64,000 nt of DNA. Origin: Palaemon carinicauda. Its lineage: Eukaryota; Arthropoda; Malacostraca; Decapoda; Palaemonidae. How positions within the stretch are numbered: the first letter of the stretch is position 1; every line of letters begins with the position of its first letter. The notes below the pieces were generated by a model. That model ran no database searches. It was given only the letters and a program-made list of their open reading frames with translations, and was not told the DNA's origin. This document shows positions 1 to 11,940 of this stretch, piece after piece. The translations under genes were made by a program, and so were the position numbers. Location of the stretch: assembly GCF_036898095.1 (NCBI RefSeq), contig NC_090763.1, positions 63,663,410 through 63,727,409 on the forward strand, written 5' to 3'.

Positions 1-190
1 ATTTTTCCTAACTATACAGACCTTAGCTATTTATTAGGGGTATTACTTTCGGCATTGCTGAAATGTCGAGCCATTAATTTTTAACGAGGATTAACTACCC
101 ACACTGCTAGTTAGCCGGGGGGGGGGGGGGGCATAGGGAGGGTAGCTTGCTACCGCTCACCCTCACAAACCTGTGATTGAGCTCACTTTG
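1..190. repeat. DIRS-A left inverted terminal repeat (truncated by window edge)
   Basis: It is complementary to 15190-15288 plus 22167-22245. It contains a hairpin core around TAGTTAGC and an expanded run of G at about 116-133. Confidence 0.8.
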
Positions 191-236
191 CTTGGAGGTA
201 GGACTTCAAGGGGGATAGCGCTGGCGGGTAAGTTTG

Positions 237-338
237 CTTAAATACTTAAGGTTTGTATAGTTCGGAAAAATGCAAATTATCTACGAATTTGTCATTTGTT
301 CCATAACTGGAATACAAACCACGCTATTTAATAGGGGT
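237..338. repeat. DIRS-A internal complementary region
   Basis: The reverse complement of the left tip (ending GAATTTGTC) is joined directly to the reverse complement of the right tip (TTTGTTCC then ATACAAACCACGC). This is the layout expected of the DIRS internal complementary region. Confidence 0.8.
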
Positions 339-819
339 GACTCACCCATTATCAAGGGTGGATGTCCCAGCCAATCTGGCTTTTGGCTTTTACCCAGGGG
401 CTCCTTATCTGAGTGTATCAGCATTCAAGAAATAAGGAGTCCCTGCATTAACAATGCTACACAAGGTTTGTGGCTGACGCAAGTTGAGTGTTGAGGTATG
501 TAGAAGTGTGACTGTCCTGGTAAAGTTATTCAGAGTTCTTTAGAAGGAAAAACTGTGCACTAGGACTTTCCCAATACCACCTCGTCAGAGTATGGGGATG
601 CAACAGTATTAATCTTAATACTGGGTACACAAGGGAGCATGGTTTACCTGCAGTGGTATGAGGTTAGCTATGCAGAGAACCCAGGATGCTGCTTTTCCCA
701 AGAGAGGGGAGAGTGAAGAAAAGAATAAGGGCCAGTCAAACCTTTTCATACATGCAGACTAAAACCGGGTAACAATGCCCTCAACCTTCTGCTACTAGTC
801 CAATAAGGACCTTGATGTT

Positions 820-2005
820 TTAAACCAGCTGTTGTGCAGCCACCACAGAACCGATAGAGAACTTATCAAGTCTCCTGTGGGTCACGTCTTGCATGTAGTG
901 GGATATAAACGTGGTCTGACGCTTCCACACCCCAGCTTGAAGAACCTGCGTCACTGAATACTTTCTCTTGAATGCCAGGGACGTAGCTATGCCCCTGACA
1001 TCATGAACTCTGGGGTGACGTGACGGAAGAGGGTCTGGATTCAGTGCATGGTCTATGATCCTGCGAATCCATGCTGAGATGGTGTTCTTGGTGACCCTCC
1101 TCTTGATCCTTACTGTGTTGATGACTAGTGCAGGCACACGAGGACGGGCTGCGGCTCTTCTCTTAAGATACAGCCTTAAACTTCTCACTGAGCATAGTAA
1201 GAGGTGGTCTGGGTTATCTGTTACAGTACGGAAACTAGAAATCCGGAAGGAGTCGAATCGAGGATCCGCTACTCCCGGGTTCTGAGTCTTAGCAATAAAC
1301 TCAGGGATGAAGCTGAACGTTACCTCTCCCCATCCCCTTGAATGGGCGATGTCATATGAGAGACCATGAAGTTCACTGATTAGTTTGGCCGAAGCCAAAG
1401 CTAGCAGGGACACCGTCTTCAGAGTCAGGTGGCGATCTGTTGCCTGGCGTAATGGTTCATAGGGAGGTCTCTTAAGAGACCTGAGAACTCAAACCACGCT
1501 CCATGGGGGAGGTCTTCCTTCTGACTGGGGGCAGGTAAGTTCATAACTCCGTATGAGTAAAGAAAGTTCTAGCGATGAAGAAATGTCCATTCCTTTCAGT
1601 CTGAAGGCGAGGCATAAGGCTGAGCGATAGCCTTTCACTGCCGAGAATGGGTAGGCGCATTTCTTCACGCAAATACACAAGGAACTCCGCTATTGCTGGA
1701 ACAGTGGCATCGAGTGGAGAGATACCCCTTCCACGACACCAACCACAAAAGACTTCCCACTTTGCTTGGTAGACTGCTGCTGAAGACTTTCGCAGGTGTC
1801 CAAACATCCTGATCGCAACTCGTAAAAAACCTCTCTCAGAGAGAAGATACTGGATAGTCTCCAGGCTTGAAGCCGTAGTGAACCTACGGCTTTGTGGAAG
1901 ATGTTGGCATGTGGTTCTTTGAGTAGATTGTCTCGTGGAGGTAGTTCTCTTGGTGGCTCTGTTAGGAGTTGCAGAAGGTCGAGGAACCATTCTGCGTGAT
2001 GCCAT
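820..2005 (-). pseudogene. DIRS-A tyrosine recombinase (broken)
   Basis: This is the element integrase, a phage-integrase-fold YR expected to insert the circular DNA copy. The N-terminal core-binding part is read at 1541-2005 and begins MASRRMVPRP. The catalytic part is read at 820-1413. HDVRG supplies the His and second Arg, the Trp of GVWKRQ takes the His/Trp position, and the nucleophile is the Tyr of SHYMQDV. The first catalytic Arg is lost: related copies have AKRVSEL where this one has AKLISEL. A frameshift lies between 1413 and 1541. The C-terminus QQLV is followed by TAA. The YR start overlaps the RNase H/methylase ORF in another frame, as in related DIRS elements. Confidence 0.82.
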
Positions 2006-3712
2006 AACAGAGCTATGAGTGTCATTGAAAGTTTGACCGATGTTCTGTCCTCATCAGACAGAACGGAAGAAAGGTGTAAACGTCGATGTTGTCCACCGTT
2101 GTTGGAAAGCATCTTGCCAGAGAGCCTTGGGGTCTGGGACTGGGGAACAGTACAGCAGAAACCTGAAGTTCTGGCCCTTGCGAAGAGGTCCACAGTCGGA
2201 AAACCCCACAAAGTCAGGACTTTGGTGGCTACTAGATGATCCAAAGACCACTCGGTACTCACTATCTGAGATGCTCTGCTCAGGTTGTCGGCGAGCACAT
2301 TCCTTCTGCCCGGAATGAAGCGTGCCGATAGTGGTATCGAGTGGATTTCGGCCCATCTCGGTATCTACTGCTAGATGGGATAGTTGCTGCGAAAAAGTAC
2401 CTCCTTGTTTGTTGATGTAGGCCACTACTGTGGTGTTGTCGCTCATCACCATCACAGAGTGACTTGCCAGGTACTGTTGGAACTGTTGAAGGGCTAGAAA
2501 GATGGCCTTCATCTCTAGGAGATTTATGTGGAGGTACTTTTCTGACTCTGACCAGAGGCCTGAGGTCGTGAGGTGCAGCACGTGGGGCCCCCACCCTTTT
2601 ATTGAAGCGTCCGAAAACAGCATAAAATTCGCGGGGAGGACGAGAAGATCCACTCCTTTTCGTAGGTACTTATCTGCCACCCACCACTGGAAATCTGTCA
2701 GTTCCGCAGGTCCCATGGGGATCTGAATGTCCGGGGAGTTGTATGCTTGATTCCACCAGGACTTGAGTCGCCACTGGAGGGATCTCATCCTGAGGCGACC
2801 ATTGGGAACTCTACGGGCCAGCGGTGAAAGGTGACCGAGGAGACGTAACCACGATTGGGCCGGAAGTTCTTCTCGTCTGAGAAAAGGTCTTGCGACTCTC
2901 CTCAGCATTGCTATCCTGTCATCTGATGGGAAGGCTTTGTGGAGAGTGGTGTCTATAATCATGCCTAGGTATACCGGTCTTTAAGTGGGAAGCAGTGAAG
3001 ACTTCTCGAGATATACCATGATCCCCACATCAGGGCAAAGTCTCAGAAGTTTGCCTCGGTGTTGAAGAAGGGTTGACACCGAGTCTACTAGGATTAACCA
3101 GTTGTCCAGATAACGGAGAAGACGGATGCCAATCTTGTGTGCCCAAGATGATACTAGGGTGAACACTCTGGTGAAGACTTGTGGTGCTGTGGAAAGACCG
3201 AAGCACAGCACCTTGAACTGGTACATTCTGTTGTCTAGGCTGAATCTTAAGTACTTCCTTGAAGACGGATGGACTGGGATCTGGAAGTACGCGTCCTTTA
3301 GGTCCAGTGTGCACATGAAGTCTTGCGGTCTTACTGCTAGTCTGACCGTGTCCGCCGTCTCCATGCTGAATAGAGTTTGTTTGACAAACTTGTTCAGAGC
3401 GGAGAGGTCGATGACTGGTCTCCAGCCCCCAGACGCCTTCTTTACAAGAAAGAGTCGACTCAAGAAGCCTGGGGATCCGTCGAGGACCTCTTGGAGAGTG
3501 CCCTTCTTCAACAGGGTCTGGACTTCTGCCCGAAGGGCTTGCCCCCTTGCCGCTCCCATAGCAAGGGAGTTCAATGACACTGGATTCGTCGTCAGGGGAG
3601 GTAGAGATGTTATGAACGGGACGCGATATCCTAGACTGTTCACGGAGATTCTCCAGGATTCAGCCCCGAGCTGTTTCCACCTGTTTGAGCAACTTTGTAG
3701 GCATCCCCCCAC
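1690..3712 (-). pseudogene. DIRS-A reverse transcriptase, RNase H and methylase-like polyprotein (broken)
   Basis: The RT lies at about 2981-3712. It has GGWRPVIDLSALN, motif A TLDLKDAYFQIP, and CFGLSTAPQVFTRVF. The catalytic box reads YLDN, with the second Asp replaced by Asn, which should abolish polymerisation. A TAA after the LLPT codons ends RT near 2981. RNase H resumes at 2054-2962 with LFSDAS, NLLEMKAIF and MSDNTTVVAY, which carry the Asp, Glu and Asp catalytic positions. A frame change follows near 2300. The last part (1690-2298) holds ADNLSRASQIVSTEW and a decayed methylase-like region. The polyprotein would make DNA from the element RNA in an intact copy. This copy cannot. Confidence 0.85.
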
Positions 3713-3741
3713 CGGTGGAAATGCAGGGGGGACTGCCTATC

Positions 3742-6700
3742 CTAGCGTTTGCGGCCTCGGCTGCTCCCTCTAGGATTCTTGTCTCCCCTGGAGGACTTTT
3801 TGCCTTTCCTTTCTTTGACAGGAAAGGGCTTAGACACCAAGATCTTCGCTGCTGTTGTCGTCCTAGTGGTCTTGACAGGACGGGACTGCTGTGATGCCAG
3901 AGGCTTATAGGGCTTGGATGTTAAAGCCCTAAGAAGGAGGGAGTCTTGATGAGACTTCCTCCACCTCTCAGCGGCATGTTCTACATCCTTAGGCTCTAAC
4001 AAGACGGATCCCTTTAGGGAGGAATGTCTGAGCCTATTGATCTCGGCGCTAGGGACCTTCTGATGGAATCTCTCAGCTACTGCATCCCGACGTTTTAGGA
4101 TGGTAATTACCCACAAGTTCGAGACTTGGTGGGCAAGAAACTCGATCGTGCGAGTACCGCAGGGAAGGAAGGTTTCCATAGCTTTCCTGGTACGTTCTTT
4201 GGAGAAGTCCTCAGAACGTATCAGGATACCTAGGGTCCCCAACCAGATATCGAGCTACTAAGTGGCTTGCATAGCACACTTCGCAACTTTCTCCTGGTTG
4301 AGGATTTGGCTGCCGAGAATGAGACCTGCCGGTTGGAGAGTCTCTCAAGAGGGACTCCCCAGGTTAGCTCTTCCAGCGAGTGTTGAAGAGAAAGAGCTAA
4401 ACAAGGCTCCTCAAGGATCTCGAAGTACCTCCTCTGCTATACGCAAGGAGGTGGGAGGTGCTTGTTGGTGGCACCGTAACGGTATGGAGGAGGACATCTC
4501 GAAGAGCTGTTGTGAGATCTTGTCCCTGGTACTCATAACCCCCTCAGACCAGGGCAGGGTTGCACTGGTCTTAGAGGGTTTCTGAGTACCAAAGACATGG
4601 TCCAAAACCGTGTCCTTGCCCTCTCGAGGAGGGATCTCTGGGTCGGAAAACCCGTTGAGAGCCCTCAGAGTCAGAACTTGCCAAAACGCATGTTCTGACT
4701 CTTGCTGGTCTCCTTCTGCTGTAGGACTTGGAGCGAAGTCTCCTTCTATCCCCAAAGGCTCTTCTTGGGGAGAGTCGCAGACATTCCCTGAGTGGCTAGC
4801 TGGCTCCATCCTAGCCATAGTAGAGGACTTTGTCAATGTTTTGGAGTCCTTAGATTCCTTCCTGGGAAGGATATAAGACTCCAACATTGACGAGGGTGGC
4901 ATGTTCCTTTCAATCCCCGACTGAGTAGACCCCTCGACGTGAAGAGAGGTTTCCCCCATTAGTGCGAGGGGGAAAGTCTCTCTTTGTGTGATTCCCTTGG
5001 GGACGGGATATCTTCGTCCGAAAGGGAAGGAGAGGCAGTCTGAGGGAAAGAAGGAACCTGCCTCGAAGGTCTGCGTGGAGTCAGTTTCGCCCTTGGGGAA
5101 GTGACCGCGTCTGGAACTCCTCTCTTCCTCTTCAAACGGGTAGAAGAAGCCATGGTTGTGTCTCAATTCAGAGAGGAAGGGCTTGAAACCCTGAGCTACG
5201 GCTCTGATCAGTGCACTGAACCAGGGCTGTTAGCTGACAGACGCGCTGTCAGACATACCCTTTGAAGGGAAAGGAATTGAAGGATCCCTGGGAGGAGTCA
5301 CTACCATTGGTGGGTTCACCTGTGGTAGCTTTGGGATCCTGGACCCCTCTGGAAGTTTCCCTTCCCCAACAATGTGCGGTGGTATGCGCTTGCGGGGAGG
5401 GAAATGAGGCGATGGCGACCTTGCCGTACGTCGTTCAGTAGTCTCGCGCGCGGGAGGATATTGACGCTCGCGCGAGGGAGGATATTGGGGCTCGCACGCG
5501 GGAGACTGGTGGCGCTCGCAGGATTATCACGTTGAGTGCGCGGGCGAGTGGGAGAATGTTCACACGCATCTGTGCCGGCCGTAAGGTGCGCGCGCAGGAG
5601 AAAGTTCTCTAGCGCAAGGGGGCGAAGAGGAATCATGTAGGGAACGCGAGAGAAGGCTGGCGGGTTGGTACTGGTTGGCGCGTGGGAGAAGGTAGCATTG
5701 CTGACTTCCTGGAAGTCCTGCTATCCATTGACAGTTGGCGCACAGGTTTTACCAGGCGCATAGGATGGTGCGCAGCATGGCGCGCAGGAGAGTATGATGT
5801 TGAGCGCGTATGCGAGCGGGCAGGAGAATGTTGGCGCGCAGGAGAGTGCTGGCGTGTAGGGGAGCGCTGGCGAGCAGGAGAGCGCCATTGTGCAGGAGGT
5901 TGATGGCGCGCAGGTGGTTTGCGCGCAGGTGAGTATTGGCACGCAGGTGAGTATTGGCGCGCAGATGGGCGTGAGCGCGTGGGAGTCTGTGGGTGCGTGG
6001 GCGCAGTTTGTGCAGGCAAGACCTGACGCGCAGGAGAACAAGGGCGCATATGTGCATGAGGGCGCGCATAGCGCGTGATGGAGCTATGCTCCTGTTGGAG
6101 CGTATGCGCGTCTTTGTGTATACGCTCTTGATGCCCTGTGTTAGGGTTATGGTGAAAATCCGCGCATAGTGATGGGGCCTGACGAGCTACTAAAATAGCG
6201 ATCGTCAGGTCTCGTGGGCGCGTATGTTGTTGGCGCACAACAGCGTGCTTAGGTGGAGCCTTGCTAGGCCCATGTAGAAATGGAGACGGCAGGTCGGCAG
6301 GTCTGTCGGGTGGAAGGTCGACGTGTCCTTTAAAAGGACGACCTTCCACCGAAGTAGATCGCAAACGATCTTCAGAGAGGTCCAGGACCAATGCAGGTGC
6401 AGTGATGGATGATTGGTCTAGAGGCTCCTCTGCGGGGGACTGCATCGAAGATGTTGAACCAAAGCGGCGCCTCCTCACCGCAGGTGAAGGAATGCCTCTA
6501 AGGCGAAGAGGAAGGCGAGCCTTCCAATGAATGCGCCCTCTGGGGGCCGTTGGATCAGCAAGCTGACCTTCTGCAGTCCTCCGAAAAGGAGTCTCTGTAC
6601 GTGAACTCCCCCAAGGGGAAGAAACACTAGCAGGAGAGACTGACGAAGGACTTAGTTTCTCCCTCGTAGGTTGAACAGGAACAGGAGAAACTAAGCCGTC

Positions 6701-6903
6701 AGCTACTGTAGAGTTTGCAGTGGAAGAGGTGATGGGTGATACCGCATTGGATACCTCTGACACCATAACGTCGACAAGAGACAGAGGATCAACCTCTGAC
6801 GGTGACGACGAATGCTTGACAGCAGCACCCAATCGGATCTAGTTAAGCAAAACCTCCTTGGAGGGCGAACTCGTAAGCCCCAAGGAGGACCAAAGCTGAA
6901 AAA
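3742..6903 (-). pseudogene. DIRS-A gag-like ORF1, C-terminal and middle parts (broken)
   Basis: The C-terminal part (3742-4242) has IWLGTLGIL-type and ERWRKSHQDSLL motifs and ends in a basic SRGDKNPRGSSRG tail. The same motifs appear in all four related copies. Further pieces lie at 4411-5166 (acidic, Ser/Pro-rich) and 5316-5636, where there are only two or three copies of an NILPRAS unit. The 5633-6832 piece is a long Arg/Ser/Pro low-complexity stretch built of SPARQ-like units. Frames change between pieces. The reading stops at 6903, where DIRS-B is inserted, and resumes at 14650. ORF1 is assumed to be a nucleocapsid-like protein because of its position and composition. Confidence 0.72.
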
Positions 6904-7106
6904 TGACAAATTCGAAGATAATTTGTATTTTTCCTAACCATACAAACCTTAGCTATTTACATTGGGTTTACCTTTTAGCGCAGCTGAAATGGCGAGCCAT
7001 TAGAATTTAAAGAGGGTGTATTACCCCCGCGCTAGTTAGCGGGGGGGTAGGGGAGTGGTAGCTAGCTACCCCTCCCCCCCCTCACACACCGGTGAAGCTC
7101 ACTTTC
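6904..7106. repeat. DIRS-B left inverted terminal repeat
   Basis: It is complementary to 14484-14649 from ATTGGGTTTACC inward. The outer tip differs from the right tip, as is usual in DIRS. Confidence 0.85.
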
Positions 7107-7156
7107 ACTTAGAGGTAGGACTTGTCTTGGGGGACAGGGCTGGCGGGCAAATATGT

Positions 7157-7256
7157 GTAAATAGCTAAGGTTTGTATGGTTAGGAAAAATACAAATTATC
7201 TTCGAATTTGTCATTTGTTCCGTAACCGAAATACAAACCACGCTATTTACATTGGG
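7157..7256. repeat. DIRS-B internal complementary region
   Basis: The complement of the left tip (TCTTCGAATTTGTC) is fused to the complement of the right tip (ATTTGTTCCGTAACCG). Confidence 0.85.
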
Positions 7257-7629
7257 TGACTTACCCCTTAGGTAGGGTGGAAAGTCCCCAGCCATACTGT
7301 CCTACGTAAGCTTGTGTGTGAAGGAAGAAGTGTGACCCGTCCTAGGCAGTTGACCTGGAGTTCCAGAAGAAACTCTGGGTTAGGACGTTCCCAATACCAC
7401 CTCGTCAGGGTATGGGGGACGCGACAGTATTGACTCAATACTCGGAACACAAGGAAGCATGGTTTACCTGCAGAGGTTCGAGGTCAGCTATGCAGAGACC
7501 AGGATGCTGCTTCCCCGTAGAGGGGATGATGAAGAAAGAAGTAAGGGCCAGACATACTTCTTTCGTTCATGCAGACTAAAACCTGATAACAATGCCCTCA
7601 ACCTTCTGCTACCTGTCCAAAAAGGAGCC

Positions 7630-8880
7630 TGAGGTTAGACCAGCTGTTGTGTAGCCACCACAGAGCGATAGAAAACGTATCGAAACTCCTGTGGGTCACG
7701 CCCTGCAGGAAGCGGGCTGCGAAGGTCATTAGACGCTTCCAGACTCCAGCTTGTAGCACCTGCGTCACAGAGTAGTATTACTCGAAGGCGAGGGACGTTG
7801 CGATGTACCCGACATCGTGCTGTAGGGTGATGTGACGGGGGAGGGTCTGGAGACAGGTCGTGATGAATGTCCTTGAGTCCGAGCTGAAGAGGTATACTGG
7901 TGACTCTCCCCCGTGTCCTTCTTGTGCTCCCAAACCGGCTGCAACTGAGGACAAACTGCAGCTGTTCCCAAAGCTAACCTCTCGATTCCTTTACTGGCAA
8001 GAAGGAGAAGGTTTTGGGACATCAGATACAGAATGGTGACTCGAAATCTGGAAGGAATTGGACCGAAGGGCCGGGACCCCAAGATTGTGAGTCTAGCCAA
8101 CAACTCAGGAGCGAACCTGAATGTTGCCTTCCCCTATTCCTTAGAAAGGGCGGAGTCGTACGAGACCAAGAAGATTGCTTACACACTGGACGCGGCCAGA
8201 GTGAGCAGGAGACCCAAGACGGAATACGATCAGAGGCCTGACGTAAAGGGTCTTGAGAAGATCTCTTAAGGGACTAGAAAGTCCGAGCCATGCTCCAAGT
8301 TGGAGGTCTCACTCCGACTAGGGCAGGGACGTTAGCAGCTTCGCATGAGCGAGGAAAGGTCCAGCGGGAAGGAAAAAGTTATTCCTTTTAAGCCTGAAGG
8401 TCAGGGAAAGGCTGAGCGACAGGCTTCATTGCCGAGAGCGGAAAGGAGTTTCCTCCTGCCGAAAGGCAATAAGATCGTTATTGCTGGAGAAGAGGCCTCA
8501 AGGGAAGAGGTATATCTCCCACGACACCAACCACCGAAGACTCTTCACTTCGCCTGGAAGACCCCTGCGGGTGACTATCGCAGATGACGCGACCTCCGTC
8601 CCGCGACTGTAGCGGGTTGTCTCTTCTTGAGGAGGAGGCGTAGTGTCTCCAGGCATGAAGCCGAAGCGACGCCCCGGCTCGTGAAAGATGTTGCAGTGTG
8701 GTTGTTTGAGTAGCCTGTGCCGTGGGAGAAGCTCTCCCGGGAGTTCCGTCAGGGGAAGCAGAGGGTCCGGAAACCGTTCTGCGCATAGTCCCTGTGGAGC
8801 TCTCAGGGCCATTGAAAGGTTGACAGACAACCTGGTCTTGTTGAGACCCATTCTCAACAGACAACAAAGGAGGGAAGACG
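7630..8880 (-). pseudogene. DIRS-B tyrosine recombinase remnant
   Basis: Reading across frame changes gives AGVWKR near 7750 followed by TFAARFLQGVTHR. Intact copies have HY at the place of RF, so the nucleophilic Tyr is Phe here. Just upstream the family HDVRG motif reads HDVGY, so the second catalytic Arg is also lost. Core-binding fragments can be recognised near 8478-8867. Many stops and frameshifts make this a clear remnant. Confidence 0.72.
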
Positions 8881-10560
8881 CAGGCGTTGATGTTGTCCCA
8901 CCATCACCGGAATGCATCTTGCCAGAGTCTCGGGGTCTGAGACTGGGAGGAAGAACAGCGGAAGCTTGAGGTTCCAAGCTGTCGCGATCAGGTCCCTCAG
9001 ACCAGGACTTGCTGGATACTCAAGGCCAAAGACCCCCAGGTACACTCTCTCTACGAGGCTCTGCTCGGATAGTCGGAGAGAACATTCCTCTGCCTGGAAT
9101 GAGAGAGCCGATGGTGGTATTGAGAGTATCTCAAATCATCTCGGTATCTCTACTGCAAGATGCGAAGGTGTGAAAATGCGTCCCCTGCTGGTTAGAACAC
9201 GCCAGAACCATGAAGTCGATGCGCACGGAGCGACTCGGCAGGAGCTGTAGGATCTGTAGAGGGGCCAGACTACGGCCCCTAAGCCTGCCTGAATGATGGA
9301 GAGGTATCCTTCAGGTCCTGACCATAGGCCTGGACCGGAACATGCCCCCCCCCCCCCTTTTCTTTGACGAGTCCGAGAACAGCATAAAAAATGTTGGGAA
9401 AGGACGAGAATATCCACTCCCATCAAGAGGTTCCATAGGTCAACACCCATTGCAGGTCTAAACGTTCCGCTGGCCCCATAGGGGCCAGAAAGTCCGGTTA
9501 ATCGTTGCTTTGAAACCACCGGAACTTGGACCGCCCCGCATGGAACTTATCCTGAGGCGACCGTTCGGAACTATAGACGGGTCAATGAGGAAAAGAGAAC
9601 TAGGAAACGTTCCAAGGTAGGGCTGAAAGCTCTGCTTGACTGAGAACAGGTACTGCGACTCTCCTCAGCCTTGCCAGAGTCAACTGAAGGGAAGGCTCGG
9701 AGGAGGTGGCAACAGAATCTGGCGTCCCCAGGTGGTCACCCATCCAAGTACAGACCAGAACCGACGTTGCTTAACCTCGATGGACGGACGAGAAGCGGGG
9801 TTTCCAACGTGGTAAGGCCGTTGACTCAATATCATGGCTAGATACTCCAGATGTTGAGGCAGAAGAAGAGAAGGCTCCTAGCAAAATACCATGAACCCCC
9901 ACTCATGGTAAGCATCCGGAAGCTTGTCCCGGCGCTGAAGAAGGTCGAACCCGACCTACCGGAGTTGACCAGACCTCCAAAAGGCGAAGGAGGCGGAAGC
10001 CTGCACCTGAGCGGCCATGAGGAAAGCAGGGAGAGTTCTCTGGGGAAAAAAACCTGCGATGCCACGGTGGGATCGCCACACTGCATCTTAAGCAGGAATA
10101 CCTGCAGTCTAGGCTGAAATCCACGAGCTTCCTGGAAGATGGATGGAATGGAAACTGAAAATACCCGTCCTTCCCATCCAGGGCCTAAGGAGTCCTGTCG
10201 CCTTGTTACCAGTCTGGACGATTCTGCTGTTCCACGCTGGACGAAGTTTGTTCGACAAACTTGATCAGGGCTGAGAGGTTGACTACGGAACTCCCGTCTC
10301 AGATACTTTCTTACAAGAAAGGATCGACTGAAGAAGCCGGGGGTGAAGCCGTCGATGATCCTATGGAGGACCTTCTCCTAAGGCATGGATCATCCTGCCC
10401 AAACGGGCAAACTCTTGCCGACCCTATGGCATAGAGGTTCAGAGACACTGAATTCGCTGACAGAGACGGCAGGCGCGATATCCTTGGCTGATCACAGAGA
10501 TCGTGCAGGAATGGGCATCGGGAAGCTGTCATCCGGATGAGTAACCTTAGGCATCCTCCC
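8500..10560 (-). pseudogene. DIRS-B RT, RNase H and methylase-like remnant
   Basis: Fragments match DIRS-H in order. LNKTRLSVNLSMAL and LPGELLPRHRLLKQPH (8498-8977) belong to the methylase-like region. RNase H fragments lie around 9136-9519. RT fragments follow to about 10560, including a decayed N-terminal motif near 10250-10330. The RT is split by the 5S-like insert at 9716-9825. No catalytic motif survives in an open frame. Confidence 0.65.
9716..9825 (-). pseudogene. 5S rRNA-like sequence inserted in the DIRS-B RT region
   Basis: On the minus strand the segment opens GTCAACGGCCTTACCACG, matching the 5' end of animal 5S rRNA. It continues through TTAAGCAACGTCGG (the box A region of the internal promoter) and TACTTGGATGGGTGACC (the box C region) to CCACCTGGGGACG. 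The order and spacing are those of 5S. Differences in the middle (CTCGTCCGTCCATCGAGG) and at the 3' end suggest a decayed copy. It has no counterpart in DIRS-A, DIRS-G or DIRS-H at the same RT position. It could be a retroposed 5S copy or the head of a 5S-derived SINE (SINE3-like). No SINE body was recognised beside it. Confidence 0.82.
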
Positions 10561-11628
10561 AGCGTGAAACCTGCAAGGGGAAGAGGCCAATCCTAGAGTT
10601 CGTGAACTCTACCGCTCCCTCTAGGACTATGCCCCCCCTGGGAGAGCCTCCCGTGCCATCTGTTCCTGACAGGAGCGAACTGCAATTGGACACCTTGTCT
10701 CAGTTGTCGTAGCCGATCCGATAACTTAGGCCGACGTGGCTGAAAGAAAGAGGCGCTGGAGCCCTGCAGGGTCTGGAAGAAAGCGCCTTGGAGGAGTGAA
10801 AACGGAAGTCGACTTCCTCCGCACAGCCGCTGTCTATGTCTCTGTCCTTGGGCACAAACAAACTCTTCTCAAGGATGGAAGGGTGTCTGAGGTTGTCGAC
10901 ATCCACGGATGAGACACCCGAAAGGAAGCCCTCGGTCATTGCGTCCAGATGGTCCAACATCGAGCTTGCCCGCAAGTTCGATACTTGACGACGAAACGCC
11001 AAGGTGCTTGAGCCCGAGAGGAGGAAAGTACCCATGACCTTCCTGTAGCTTCCTTGAACCAAACCTTGGGTCGTAACCGAGGAGGGAAAGGACCTGGTAA
11101 GCCCCTTTTACGAGATGGAGAAGAGGAAGGGGTAAACAGCCACCCCTTGGCCGATGGAGAAATCTCGAACGGAAAGCCCCCGGCCAAAAATCCTTCCAGG
11201 GAATGACGGGGAAGGGCTAACCCAGGTTCTGGAAAGAAGAATGTTGCTCCCAAAAGATTCTTCTTATTCTTGCATGTTCCATGCTCTGTGTTTACGGGGT
11301 GAGGCCGTGTTCTGGAAATACGCTCCAGAAGACTCGCCAGGCTGGCCATGCTGCGAAAACCCCAATGGGAATCACGGTCGCAATCGCCCTGGAGCTCGCG
11401 CGATGGTAAATCAATGATTTGCGAGTGGGCGAACGTGGAAGCGCCCATGCGCGGTCACGCAGGAACGCAAACGAAGGTGAACGAAGGAGCGCAGAAGAAG
11501 GGCGAGCGTGGTAGGAAGGGCGAGCGTGGTAGGAAGGGCGAGAGCTGGTGGTCGGCGTGCGATAACCCATAGGCGAGCAATGGATACTGCAAGAATTAAG
11601 CGGACGTTCGTGCGAAGAAACACTGTCA

Positions 11629-11940
11629 GTTCGCGCGACGGAACCCCGTCGGTTCGCGCGACGGAACCCCGTCGGATCGCGCGACGGAACCCCGTCCGTC
11701 CGCGCGACGGAACCCCGTCCGTCCGCGCGACGGAACCCCGTCCGTCCGCGCGACGGAACCCCGTCCGTCCACGCGACGGAACCCCGTCCGTCCGCGCGAC
11801 GGAACCCCGTCCGTCCGCGCGACGGAACCCCGTCCGTCCGCGCGACGGAACCCCGTCCGTCCACGCGACGGAACCCCGTCCGTCCGCGCGACGGAACCCC
11901 GTCCGTCCGCGCGACGGAACACCGTCCGTCCGTGCGATGG
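11629..11940. repeat. 23-bp minisatellite in DIRS-B gag
   Basis: About 13 tandem copies of a unit with core GACGGAACCCCGTCCGTCC followed by GCGC, varying at a few positions. Because 23 is not a multiple of 3, three units make a 23-residue period, and several frames stay open on both strands. Confidence 0.9.
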
